In this document: piece by piece, positions 38,650 to 46,954 of the stretch
How the letters are laid out: each line of letters starts with the position of its first letter
Numbering within the stretch: position 1 is the stretch's first letter
Source of the DNA: JAAOIF01 sp965206195
GTDB taxonomy: Bacteria > Pseudomonadota > Gammaproteobacteria > PS1 > Pseudothioglobaceae
Direction: 5' to 3'
Assembly (NCBI GenBank): GCA_965206195.1
Contig: CBDBIZ010000011.1
Location: forward strand, 310,001 to 374,000
Length of the DNA: 64,000 nucleotides
The notes under the pieces: model-generated
What the model was told of the DNA's origin: nothing
Databases searched by the model: none
Seen by the model: the letters and a program-made list of their open reading frames with translations, nothing else
Position numbers and translations under genes: made by a program

Positions 38650-39691
38650 TTTTTGTTAAGTTTTTTTTAGTTTTTTGCATGGGTTTTTTCATCAATTTTT
38701 TTAACCAATAATTGGCTTTTTTAATCGATTTTTTCACTCCAAGACCTTGCTGATACATAACGACTACTCTTTGTTGAGCCTCTGTATGCCCTGCTCTTGC
38801 AGCGGCAATGGTAAAATTATAAGCTCGAGTTAAATTTCGCTCAACACCTTGGGCATTTTCATAATGCCGGGCAATATCCAAATAAGCATCTAAATTACCC
38901 TGTTCTACAGCCAGGCGGTAAAATTCATGTGATTTTTTGTAGTTGGTTGCTACGCCAACACCTTGGTCATAAAAATTAGCCAATACATAAACGCCTGCAT
39001 GATTGCCATTTTCTACTGATTTTTTGACCCAAGTAAAAGCCTTAATATCATCCTTAGCAACGCCTTTTCCCTGCTCAAATAACTTTGCTAGATGGTACTG
39101 CGCAAGCGAATTGCCTTGCTTGGCGGACTTTAATAACCAAGTGTAGGCTTGCTTATAATCTTTTTCATTTAAATGTTTCTTAGCAACATGATACTGTGCT
39201 TCATCATTACCAGAGTCGGCTGATTTTGCATACCATTTTTCTGCTAACACACTGTCTTGCTCAGTGCCGCCTCCTTGGTCATACATAAGTGCTAAATTGT
39301 ACTGTGCATCAACGTGGTCATTGTTAGCTGCTTTTTTAATCCACTGATATGCCAACGAAAAATCAGCCTCAACACCAATGCCTAAATAATACATACTGCC
39401 CAAATAATATTGAGCTTTAGCATGATTCTGATTGGCAGATTTTTCTAATAAGGCAATGCCGTGTTCATCGTTTTGTGCAGTACCTCGCCCCTCTATATAC
39501 ATAATTCCTAAAGCAGTTTGAGCATCCAAGTTGCCCACCTTAGTGGCATGTGAAAATGCACTAAATGCCTTATCATAGTTTTGAGCTAGTTCATTATTGC
39601 CATAATAATAATCTTTGCCTAGGGTATATAGTTCGTCATCAGCTAATGCTAAATAACTGAATAATAATAATAATAAAAATAATAATCTCAT
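38639..39691 (-). CDS. Secreted Sel1-repeat (TPR-like) protein
   Basis: 350 residues. Signal peptide MRLLFLLLLLFSYLALADDE, then about eight Sel1 repeats of 36 residues (AQYYLGSMYYLGIGVEADFS, AQYNLALMYDQGGGTEQDSV and so on). One repeat is shortened (AQYHVAKKHLNEKDYKQA). Lys-rich end. Sel1 proteins mediate protein-protein contacts and often host interaction; the partner is unknown. The Leu run of the signal peptide is coded by a TTA microsatellite. The small gene at 40528-40809 has the same repeat. Confidence 0.88.
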   Translation of the reverse strand: MRLLFLLLLLFSYLALADDELYTLGKDYYYGNNELAQNYDKAFSAFSHATKVGNLDAQTALGIMYIEGRGTAQNDEHGIALLEKSANQNHAKAQYYLGSMYYLGIGVEADFSLAYQWIKKAANNDHVDAQYNLALMYDQGGGTEQDSVLAEKWYAKSADSGNDEAQYHVAKKHLNEKDYKQAYTWLLKSAKQGNSLAQYHLAKLFEQGKGVAKDDIKAFTWVKKSVENGNHAGVYVLANFYDQGVGVATNYKKSHEFYRLAVEQGNLDAYLDIARHYENAQGVERNLTRAYNFTIAAARAGHTEAQQRVVVMYQQGLGVKKSIKKANYWLKKLMKKPMQKTKKNLTKTTK

Positions 39692-39715
39692 GGGTGAAAC
39701 TTATACCATAAGTAG

Positions 39716-39792
39716 TGGTAGTCGCGAGTGAATTCGAATCACCGACCCCTACCATGTCAAGGTAGTGCTCTAACCAACTGAGCTACGCGACT
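39716..39792 (-). tRNA. tRNA-Val (GAC anticodon)
   Basis: Cloverleaf on the minus strand with acceptor arms AGTCGCG/CGCGACT, anticodon stem CTACC/GGTAG with loop TTGACAT (anticodon GAC) and an encoded 3-prime ACCA. Confidence 0.95.
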
Positions 39793-39808
39793 AAAAAGTG
39801 GAATTATA

Positions 39809-40510
39809 CTAGAAACAACTTTTAATAATTTTTTGAATATTACTGGCAGCTTGATAAGGATTATTTGCATTTTTAATAGGACGCCCAACCACAATATAGT
39901 CTGAGCCAAATTTAAATGCAGTCGCCACATCCACTACGCGTTTTTGATCATCATTATTTGCCACAGGGCGAATACCTGGGGTAACAGCAATGAGTTTATT
40001 ATCAATATATTCACGCAAAAATGGCACTTCTAAACCTGATGAAATCACGCCATCACAGCCTGCTTCAAAGGCACGCTTGGCACGAGAAATCACCAAATCT
40101 TGCACATCACAAGCAAAACCCAAATCATCCAAATCGCCACGATCAAGGCTGGTAAGCGCAGTTACGGCAAAAATTTTTAAATTACCTTTGTTTTCAGCCG
40201 CTTTTTCCATTAAGGCTTGGTTACCGTGAATAGTGGCAAAAGTTGCGCCAGTTTGGCTGAGTCGGCTAATAGTTCTGCCCACCGTTTCTGGCACGTCAAA
40301 AAATTTTAAATCTACAAAAACTTTTTTATCTTTTTCAATCAACCAGTCCATTAACTCAAAATATTGCCCAGTCATAAGCATTTCCATGCCAATTTTGTAA
40401 AATGAAACACTGTCATCTAGCTGCTCAACTAAGGCTGTAGCTTGGGAGAATTCTGGTACGTCTAGCGCAAAAATCAATCTATCTTGCGTGTTAATATCTT
40501 TTGCTATCAT
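39809..40510 (-). CDS. pyrF: Orotidine 5'-phosphate decarboxylase
   Basis: 233 residues. FALDVPEFSQA, the catalytic VFVDLKFFDVPETVGR (Asp-x-Lys-x-x-Asp) and C-terminal VTPGIRP and YIVVGRPIKNANNP are complete. It makes UMP, the last step of de novo pyrimidine synthesis. The next gene upstream on the strand is the small Sel1 protein, 17 bp away. Confidence 0.97.
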   Translation of the reverse strand: MIAKDINTQDRLIFALDVPEFSQATALVEQLDDSVSFYKIGMEMLMTGQYFELMDWLIEKDKKVFVDLKFFDVPETVGRTISRLSQTGATFATIHGNQALMEKAAENKGNLKIFAVTALTSLDRGDLDDLGFACDVQDLVISRAKRAFEAGCDGVISSGLEVPFLREYIDNKLIAVTPGIRPVANNDDQKRVVDVATAFKFGSDYIVVGRPIKNANNPYQAASNIQKIIKSCF

Positions 40511-40527
40511 CGCTTTTATGTTCTGTT

Positions 40528-40809
40528 TTAAAAAACGCTACCGCCAGAATAGCCATTGTTATTAGCTTGTCGTATCCAGTATTTTGATTGTTGAATATCT
40601 TTACCAACGCCCTTGGCTAAAGCGTAAAAAATACCCAAATTATACTGAGCTTTTGCATGCGCTTGGTTGGCAGATTTTTGATACCAAACAAATGCCTGAT
40701 GCAAATCTTTTTCAGTTCCTATGCCTAATTCATACATCAAACCCAACTGATACTGAGATTGTGCATCGCCCTGGTCAGCAGCCTTAATAATCTGTTGATA
40801 GTCTTGCAT
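40528..40809 (-). CDS. Small Sel1-repeat protein
   Basis: 93 residues with two Sel1 repeats (AQSQYQLGLMYELGIGTEKD; AQYNLGIFYALAKGVGKDIQ) and no signal peptide. Similar small proteins are often seen next to pyrF in gammaproteobacteria. It shares repeats with the secreted protein at 38639-39691. Role unknown. Confidence 0.8.
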   Translation of the reverse strand: MQDYQQIIKAADQGDAQSQYQLGLMYELGIGTEKDLHQAFVWYQKSANQAHAKAQYNLGIFYALAKGVGKDIQQSKYWIRQANNNGYSGGSVF

Positions 40810-40866
40810 TATGTCATTATATATTACACAACTTCAAACACACTTTATAATCCTTGCCAATAAACA

Positions 40867-40943
40867 GCCCTCGTAGCTCAGTTGGATAGAGCGGCCGCCT
40901 CCTAAGCGGCAGGTCAGACGTTCGAATCGTCTCGAGGGCGCCA
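40867..40943 (+). tRNA. tRNA-Arg (CCT anticodon)
   Basis: Acceptor arms GCCCTCG/CGAGGGC, D-arm GCTC...GAGC, anticodon stem GCCGC/GCGGC with loop CTCCTAA (anticodon CCT, codon AGG), T-loop TTCGAAT, encoded GCCA end. Confidence 0.95.
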
Positions 40944-40997
40944 AAATCAAAAAAAATGCTTTAAACTTATGTACAATTGGTAATCAAGGAGTTTGTT

Positions 40998-41252
40998 ATG
41001 AATCAAAAATTAAATGCAAAAGCACTCGCTTTAACTCTTGGTATTGTGTGGTCATTAGGGATATTATCAATATCACTACTAGCACTGCTATCACAGGATT
41101 ATTTGCACAATATATCTGATTTTTTTGCCAGTGTTTATCTGGGCTATGATTTGAGCGCTATAGGCATTATTATCGGCATGGTTTGGGCGTTTATAGATGC
41201 CGCTATTGGTGGCTTTATCATCGCTTGGCTGTATAACAAGCTCAGCCAATAA
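40998..41252 (+). CDS. Small two-helix membrane protein (bacteriophage holin-like family)
   Basis: 84 residues with two membrane segments (LALTLGIVWSLGILSISLLA; GIIIGMVWAFIDAAIGGFII) joined by a short polar loop. AAGGAG lies 8 bases before the ATG at 40998, which fixes the start; an in-frame GTG/ATG further upstream is rejected. Proteins of this shape are often labelled holin-like but many are chromosomal with no link to phage. No lysis gene is nearby. Confidence 0.75.
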   Translation: MNQKLNAKALALTLGIVWSLGILSISLLALLSQDYLHNISDFFASVYLGYDLSAIGIIIGMVWAFIDAAIGGFIIAWLYNKLSQ

Positions 41253-41336
41253 ACGGTATAATAAAGATTTTTTTTAAGTGATACAAAAGTATTGTCTTGC
41301 ATCACTTTGTCATTATTGATAATCGTAACAAACCTC

Positions 41337-42440
41337 ATGAGCGGTAACACAATTGGAAAATTATTTACAGTAACCACTGCAGGTGAGTCTCACGGCGAGG
41401 CTCTGGTTGGCATTGTTGATGGCTGCCCACCAGGATTAGCGCTGTGCGAGGCAGATTTGCAAAGAGATTTAGACCTGAGAAAACCAGGCACTTCGCGCCA
41501 TACTACTCAGCGCCGTGAAGCCGATTTGGTGAAGATTTTATCAGGCACTTTTGAAGGTAAAACCACTGGTACACCGATTGCATTGATTATTCAAAACACC
41601 AATCAACGTTCAAAAGATTATAACGATATTAAAAACACCTTTCGCCCAGGACACGCAGATTATACTTACCAGCAAAAATACGGCTTTAGGGATTACCGCG
41701 GTGGTGGCAGAAGTTCTGCCAGAGAAACGGCGATGCGTGTGGCGGCTGGCGGCATTGCCAAAAAATATCTCAAAGAAACCTTCGGTGTTAAAATCAAAGG
41801 CTACCTTGCCCAACTTGGACCTATTAAGGCAGAAACACTAGACTGGAATGAAGTGCACAACAACCCTTTCTTTTGTCCTGACGTTAGCAAAATTGAACAA
41901 CTGGAAACCTACATGGATGCCCTGCGAAAATCAGGCGATTCGATTGGTGCAAGAATTAACATCGTTGCCAGCCATATGCCTGTTGGCTTAGGTGAGCCAG
42001 TTTTTGATCGCCTTGAGGCTGATGTGGCTCACGCCATGATGAGCATCAACGCCGTTAAGGGTGTGGAATTTGGTGCTGGATTTGGGTGTATCAACCAAAA
42101 AGGCAGTGAACATCGCGACCCCGTCACTCCTAATGGCTTTACCTCTAATCATGCAGGCGGTGTACTTGGCGGCATCAGCTCAGGGCAAGATTTATTGGTA
42201 TCTATTGCGCTTAAGCCTACCTCTAGCTTGCGTTTAGGCGTTGAAAGTATCGATAAAAACGGCAATCCGACTAAAGTTATTACCAAGGGTCGTCACGACC
42301 CGTGTGTCGGCATTCGCGCCACACCAATTGCTGAGGCAATGTTAGCAATCACACTAATGGATCACCTTATGCGTCACTTAGCGCAAAATTCAGATGTTAA
42401 ATCGCCAACACCTGTTGTGCCTAGCTCAACTCAATCTTAA
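41337..42440 (+). CDS. aroC: Chorismate synthase
   Basis: 367 residues. GKLFTVTTAGESHG, DLDLRKPGTSRHTTQRREAD, RGGGRSSARETAMRVAAGG and the C-terminal GRHDPCVGIRATPIAEAM are the three family signatures. It makes chorismate from EPSP using reduced FMN. The ATG at 41337 aligns with the family start; 15 extra codons upstream are unlikely. The stop codon overlaps the left end of the 155-bp direct repeat. Confidence 0.96.
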   Translation: MSGNTIGKLFTVTTAGESHGEALVGIVDGCPPGLALCEADLQRDLDLRKPGTSRHTTQRREADLVKILSGTFEGKTTGTPIALIIQNTNQRSKDYNDIKNTFRPGHADYTYQQKYGFRDYRGGGRSSARETAMRVAAGGIAKKYLKETFGVKIKGYLAQLGPIKAETLDWNEVHNNPFFCPDVSKIEQLETYMDALRKSGDSIGARINIVASHMPVGLGEPVFDRLEADVAHAMMSINAVKGVEFGAGFGCINQKGSEHRDPVTPNGFTSNHAGGVLGGISSGQDLLVSIALKPTSSLRLGVESIDKNGNPTKVITKGRHDPCVGIRATPIAEAMLAITLMDHLMRHLAQNSDVKSPTPVVPSSTQS

Positions 42441-42594
42441 TACAATGATTACTCAATTAGGTTAACTATACAAATACAATCACCAACCGATAAAATCAAC
42501 TACTACTCGCCCAAACTCGTGCTTGAGGTAGCAGTGTGCTTTGGTAGTGCTGTGTTTTATAGAATAATTAATGTTTGTGTCCCCTTATCTTTTA
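42439..42594 (+). repeat. 155-bp direct repeat, copy A
   Basis: Starts at the aroC stop (AATACAATGATTACTCAATT) and ends with GTTTGTGTCCCCTTATCTTTT. Nearly identical to copy B at 42761-42915, with a handful of substitutions in the first 45 bases. No open frame of interest. The last 21 bases occur a third time near 26199. Confidence 0.85.
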
Positions 42595-42656
42595 CAGCTG
42601 TTTAATATTTAGTCAACCCTTAAAAAAACCTATCCCAAACCAAAAAACATCCATTT

Positions 42657-42704
42657 ATCAACAACCAAAATCAGCAAATTATCAACAACCAAAATCAGCA
42701 AATC
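42657..42704 (+). repeat. Tandem 24-bp repeat, two copies
   Basis: ATCAACAACCAAAATCAGCA plus AATT/AATC occurs twice back to back between the two large direct repeats. Coding is not evident. Confidence 0.85.
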
Positions 42705-42760
42705 TTTACAGGATTTTGCTTGAAATATTCAAAAAAGAGCCGCTTAAGTTGTTATGACCC

Positions 42761-42915
42761 AATACAATGATTATTCAATTGGATTAACTATACAAATACA
42801 ACCACCAACCGATAAAATCAACTACTACTCGCCCAAACTCGTGCTTGAGGTAGCAGTGTGCTTTGGTAGTGCTGTGTTTTATAGAATAATTAATGTTTGT
42901 GTCCCCTTATCTTTT
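42761..42915 (+). repeat. 155-bp direct repeat, copy B
   Basis: Same sequence and orientation as copy A. Its right end, GTTTGTGTCCCCTTATCTTTT, touches the stop codon of the surface lipoprotein gene at 42915. The two copies with the 166 bp between them could recombine and lose or multiply the unit. No terminal inverted repeats are visible. Confidence 0.85.
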
Positions 42916-45900
42916 TAATACAAGTAAACTGCACCAGCAGCACCAGCCTCATTGTTAGTCTGGTCACCATCAACCCCGATAGCATTGCTATCCTCAGCTG
43001 AAGTACCGACTGCTAAAGTGTCACCATCAGCGCTTAGACTAATAGCAGTGCCAAATTGATCATCTGCGTCTGTGTTACTGGCTTTGACATACGCCTGTTG
43101 TCTCCAAGTGCCACTATCAAGCGTAAATACATACACTGCACCAGCATCAAGAGCATCGTCATTAGTCTGGTTGCCACCAACCCCGGTAGCATTGCTATTT
43201 TCACTTGAAGCACCCACAGCTAAGGTGTTACCATCATCACTGAGGCTAACAGCTCTGCCAAATTGATCAAATGCGCCTGTGTTGCTGGCTTTAATATATG
43301 CCGCTTGTGTCCAATTATTATTGCTATCACGAGTAAATACATACACTGCACCAGCACCACTAACAGCGTCATTAGTCTGATCACCATCAATGCCCATAGC
43401 ACTACTATCCTCGCCTAAAGCACCCACAGCTAGGGTGTTGCCATTGGCACTTAGGCTAACAGCTCTGCCAAATTGATCATTTCCGTCTGTGTTGCTGGCT
43501 TTAACATACGCCGTTTGTGTCCAATTATTATTGCTATCACGAGTAAATATATACGCCGCACCAGCAAAAGAAGCAGCGTTATCATTCTCACCAGTATTAA
43601 TGCTACTAGCACTGCTATCCTCATCTAAAGCACCCACAGCTAAGATGTCTCCATCAGCACTGAGGCTAATAGCGCTGCCAAATTGATCACCTGCGTCTGT
43701 GTTACTGGCTTTAATATATGCCGTTTGTGTCCAACTGCCACTATCAAGCGTAAATACATACACTGCACCAGCATTAAGAGCATCGTCATTAGTCTGGTTG
43801 CCACCAACCCCGGTAGCATTGCTATCCTCACTTGAAGCACCCACTGCTAGGGTGGTGCCATTGGCACTGAGGCTAACAGCAGTGCCAAATTGATCAAGTG
43901 AGCTCGTATTACTGGCTTTAACATATGCCGTTTGTGTCCAATTATTATTGCTATCACGAGTAAATACATACGCCGCACCAGCATTAAAAGCACTGTTGTT
44001 AGTCTGGTTGCCATCAACCACGCTAGCATTGCTATCCTCATCTGCAGCACCCACTGCCAAGGTGTTTCCATCCTCATCTAGGCTAACAGTAGTGCCAAAT
44101 TGATCAAATGCGTCCGTGTTGCTGGCTTTAATATACGCCTGTTGTGTCCAAACACTACTGGTGCTGGTATTACGAGTAAAGACATACACTGCACCAGCAG
44201 CACTATCCTCATTTGCAGCACCCACAGCTAAAGTGGTGCCATTGGCACTGAGGCTAACAGCTCTGCCAAATTGATCACCTGCGTCTGTGTTGCTGGCTTT
44301 AATATAACCAATACTGTCCACCAGAGTGTCGGTGACGCTCAAATCAGTGGTTTCACTACACTGCTGATTGCTAGCATGACTTGCGGGAGTTGGGCAACTG
44401 GCAAGCCTATAGCGGGCACTGACTCTTTGGTAAAGTGGCACAATTAAGGTGTGGTTGTTACTTCCTGCAGCAATATCAGCACCTACTTGGCTAAAGCCAC
44501 TACTACCATCTGGGTTTTCAAGTAGTTCATAATGATCGGCATTTGGATCATTGTCCCAAGTAAAGCTAAAACCCTTAATTGGGGTAAATGCAAGGCTAAA
44601 ATTTGTTACTGCTGGTAATGGGTTCACTGTTAAGTCATAACTGATGGTTAGAGGGGAATGATTTGCTAGCACTGAAGTAGCAGTGATGTTAATGGTGCCT
44701 ACGTTATTAATGGTGACCACACCGGTGTTGGGGTCAATCACCCCGGCGCTGCCTGTTGAAGTGTAGCTCAAGCTAACAGCTGGGTTTGCTGTTAGCGCTT
44801 GGGTAATTGTGCCGCCACGCACAAACGCGGTGTTGGTAGTGGTTGGAAAAGTGAAGCTGGCTTGGTCTTGGCTGGCTGGTGTTACAGTAATACTAGAGGT
44901 AGCAGTCACATTACCTGCTGTTACAGTGATTATTGCACTACCCACCCCCGTGCCTCTAACACGGCCATTGACATCCACGTTTGCCACTAGAGGGTTATTA
45001 CTTGACCAAGTAGTTGCTTGGTTGGTGGCAGTGGCTGGAGTGATGGTTGTGGTTAAGTCGGTAATGGTGCCAAATTCAGTGCTACTCATGGCAGGACTGA
45101 TGTCGATACCTGTTACTGGAACTTGTGTCGCACTGACACTGATGGTATGCATGGCACTAGCATTCCTATTAGCAACTGAGGTCACAGTAATGAGCGCACT
45201 GCCAGTATTATCACTACTGGCTGTTACTAAACCATTAGCATCAACGCTTGCTACTGCATCATTGTCACTCTCCCAAGTAACCATTGAGGTGGTTGCATTA
45301 AGTGGGCTGATGGTTTTGGTGAGTTGTACCGTGTCGCCGCGTACCACAGTGGTTGAGGTGCCTGGATTGCTAATGGTGACAGAGACAACAGCAATTGTGG
45401 CAGTGTTACTAGCTAAGTTATCATTGGCAGCAATTAGATTGACTGCAGCCTGAGAGCGACGCAAGTTGACAGCGGCTGTGCTATTACCTGTCATTAATTG
45501 GTCGATTGCCGAAGATATGTCGTTATTCTCATCTAGATTGCCAGTATCATTAACCAAGCGTTCAATAGTAGCTGCAATATCACCATTATTATTGTAGCTG
45601 AGCTGTGAGATGGCTGCAATGACTACCGCGTATTGTCCTGCAGGGGAATCATCTGCAAGGTTGGTATTTAAATCAGTCGGCATGGTGTTGGTAATGCTGA
45701 TTGCATCCAAGCCAAATCTATCAGCCACTGCCGTATTGGCAGTGGTAACACTCAGGGCCGTGAGTGTACCTGCTAGTTGGGCTTGTTGATAAGCAATCTC
45801 GGTTAATGGGGTTGCAAATAAGTTCAATGAGCCGCCAGTATAATCAGTGGCTGCGCGTATTGTTATGGTGTTAGTGGTATTAAGACCCGTTGCTTCATCA

Positions 45901-46130
45901 GCATAAGTACCATCTGTACAAGTTAAGGTGACTAGGCCTTGGGTAATATTAAGACCGGTGAAGCTAAATTGACCAAGTGCATTGGTGGTTAAAGTCTCTG
46001 AGCGAGTGCCCCCGCCCTCGAGCACGCAAGTGGCACCCTCAACGGGTGCCAGTATTAGACCCCCAGTACCGCTAACGCCAGGGTTTGAGCCTGAGTTTGA
46101 AGAGCCACACGCCGTTAAAACCACGGCCAT
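42915..46130 (-). CDS. Ig-like/FG-GAP surface lipoprotein with seven-fold repeat; true start probably 46260, out of frame
   Basis: 1071 residues from the ATG at 46130. The lipobox LTAC predicts a lipoprotein. Residues up to about 240 form the same domain as in the giant lipoprotein (GTYADEATG, PLTEIAY, DRFGLDA, MPTDLN, QYAVVIAAISQ). Big_2-like and other Ig-like modules follow (VSVTISNPGTS; VTGIDISPAMSSTEFGTITD), then an Fn3-like segment. The last 465 residues hold seven repeats beginning [AG]Y[IV]KASNT..., DQFG, VSLSANGTTLAVGA, AGAVYVFTRD, as in FG-GAP/integrin-type propellers. The ATG at 46130 has no Shine-Dalgarno site and gives a signal peptide cut short; the ATG at 46260 has AAGG before it but is out of frame because of a G11 tract. 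Confidence 0.75.
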   Translation of the reverse strand: MAVVLTACGSSNSGSNPGVSGTGGLILAPVEGATCVLEGGGTRSETLTTNALGQFSFTGLNITQGLVTLTCTDGTYADEATGLNTTNTITIRAATDYTGGSLNLFATPLTEIAYQQAQLAGTLTALSVTTANTAVADRFGLDAISITNTMPTDLNTNLADDSPAGQYAVVIAAISQLSYNNNGDIAATIERLVNDTGNLDENNDISSAIDQLMTGNSTAAVNLRRSQAAVNLIAANDNLASNTATIAVVSVTISNPGTSTTVVRGDTVQLTKTISPLNATTSMVTWESDNDAVASVDANGLVTASSDNTGSALITVTSVANRNASAMHTISVSATQVPVTGIDISPAMSSTEFGTITDLTTTITPATATNQATTWSSNNPLVANVDVNGRVRGTGVGSAIITVTAGNVTATSSITVTPASQDQASFTFPTTTNTAFVRGGTITQALTANPAVSLSYTSTGSAGVIDPNTGVVTINNVGTINITATSVLANHSPLTISYDLTVNPLPAVTNFSLAFTPIKGFSFTWDNDPNADHYELLENPDGSSGFSQVGADIAAGSNNHTLIVPLYQRVSARYRLASCPTPASHASNQQCSETTDLSVTDTLVDSIGYIKASNTDAGDQFGRAVSLSANGTTLAVGAANEDSAAGAVYVFTRNTSTSSVWTQQAYIKASNTDAFDQFGTTVSLDEDGNTLAVGAADEDSNASVVDGNQTNNSAFNAGAAYVFTRDSNNNWTQTAYVKASNTSSLDQFGTAVSLSANGTTLAVGASSEDSNATGVGGNQTNDDALNAGAVYVFTLDSGSWTQTAYIKASNTDAGDQFGSAISLSADGDILAVGALDEDSSASSINTGENDNAASFAGAAYIFTRDSNNNWTQTAYVKASNTDGNDQFGRAVSLSANGNTLAVGALGEDSSAMGIDGDQTNDAVSGAGAVYVFTRDSNNNWTQAAYIKASNTGAFDQFGRAVSLSDDGNTLAVGASSENSNATGVGGNQTNDDALDAGAVYVFTLDSGTWRQQAYVKASNTDADDQFGTAISLSADGDTLAVGTSAEDSNAIGVDGDQTNNEAGAAGAVYLY

Positions 46131-46260
46131 GGTGCACAGTAATAATAATTGGGTGAGCTGAGTTAACGCACTAGAAAACGCCCCCCCCCCCGCGATATTG
46201 ACTATTAGCAGCAGACGTGCGTGATTGGACTGGTGATTGGGTTGATGGTTGAGTGTTCAT
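46131..46260 (-). other. 5-prime coding extension of the lipoprotein gene, frame-broken at a G tract
   Basis: From the ATG at 46260 the frame gives MNTQPSTQSPVQSRTSAANS, QYR, then Gly residues, and stops at a TAG after the G tract (30 codons in all). If one G is removed the frame continues through FSSALTQLTQLLLLCTMAVV into LTAC and the main protein, making a longer signal peptide. AAGGCAACATC before the ATG is a fair ribosome site. The stretch 46261-46591 upstream has no gene. Confidence 0.7.
46181..46191 (-). repeat. Homopolymeric tract of 11 G on the coding strand
   Basis: Eleven consecutive C on the plus strand, in an otherwise AT-rich region. Between the ATG at 46260 and the one at 46130 the distance is 130 bases, one more than a multiple of 3. 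Ten or thirteen G would restore the frame. Confidence 0.85.
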
Positions 46261-46591
46261 GATGTTGCCTTGTTAAAAGTTAAAAAAAAGTTATTAGAGC
46301 TGATATTAAAAAGTTATTAGAGATTATATTGTAATTAAATGACTTGTGGGAATTATATGGTGGATTATATGGCAATTATATTAAAATTAGATGGCTTGTG
46401 GGATTATATGGCAATTAAATAAATAAATAATGTTGGTGTTTTTTTATTCCCCGAGTAGGTTCATAACTCCTTTATTAATAGCTAAATTAAAAAAGTGTTC
46501 AGGCTAATGTTTACACAGTCTAATTTACACTACTAAGAATATGGTATAGATATGGTATACAATGAAATCTTTTGCACTATAAGAGTAGATT
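46261..46591. promoter_or_regulatory. AT-rich divergent intergenic region with short repeats
   Basis: 331 bp between the lipoprotein gene (minus) and the RiPP-like genes (plus). Diverged direct repeats of about 30 bp are seen around 46350-46425 (GACTTGTGGGAATTATATGG and GGCTTGTGGGATTATATGG, each followed by GCAATTA-like sequence). TTTACA and TATAGA/TATACA boxes at about 46526-46560 may be the promoter for the RiPP genes; spacing is not ideal. Confidence 0.4.
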
Positions 46592-46933
46592 ATGGACGTT
46601 TCTAATAAATTGTATGACAAGTCATTTCGAACAAAGTTACGAGCTGAACCGCAGGCAACGATTGCACAATGGGGAAAAGAGTTAGGCTATACCTCCGGTA
46701 AAGAAGTTGAAATTAAAGTAGTAACTAATACCAAGACGACAACTTATGTTGTTTTATCAAGTATGGTCACCGCTAAAGATTTAGATAATATGCAAGTGGC
46801 AGGTAATTGTGCGGGTAGTGTTAGCAGTGTTGGTTCAGCAAGCACATTTGGCTGTGCTACTACTTCTATATCAACTGTTGGGACTGGTGGCTCTGTTGGC
46901 TCAGCAGGCAGTGCCAATTTTTGCAATGGTTAA
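46592..46933 (+). CDS. RiPP precursor-like peptide with NHLP-type leader (1)
   Basis: 113 residues. Residues 1-70 look like a nitrile-hydratase-like leader: LYDKSFRTKLRAEPQATIAQ, WGKELGY, then VEIKVVTNTKTTTYVVLSS, and an end DLDNMQVAG that resembles double-Gly type cleavage sites (after Ala70-Gly71). The core (72-113) is rich in Gly, Ser, Thr and Ala with Cys73, Cys88 and Cys111 (AGSVSSVGSAS, FGCATTSISTVG, GSVGSAGSANF). Such proteusin or lanthipeptide-like precursors are modified by enzymes such as LanM or radical SAM proteins; none is in the window. An active nitrile hydratase is excluded by size. Product and function unknown. Confidence 0.75.
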   Translation: MDVSNKLYDKSFRTKLRAEPQATIAQWGKELGYTSGKEVEIKVVTNTKTTTYVVLSSMVTAKDLDNMQVAGNCAGSVSSVGSASTFGCATTSISTVGTGGSVGSAGSANFCNG

Positions 46934-46954
46934 CTTTAAACAAGGGAGAGAATA

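Noticed and set aside
40998..41252. Holin of a prophage
   Set aside because: No endolysin, spanin or other phage gene is near; the label reflects only the two-helix shape.
42915..44340. Regular repeats of about 200 bp considered as a CRISPR array or non-coding repeat
   Set aside because: The periodicity is explained by seven protein repeats in one open frame; there are no short identical repeats with unique spacers.
44809..45453. A 214-codon open frame on the plus strand, hydrophobic (Leu, Val, Ala rich)
   Set aside because: It is the antisense of the Thr/Ser/Val-rich Ig-like region of the lipoprotein gene; low stop density there comes from the composition. No start signal or domain.
46592..46933. 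Nitrile hydratase alpha subunit annotation for the first precursor
   Set aside because: The protein is half the needed length and lacks the metal-binding CxxCSC motif; only the leader-like segment is similar.
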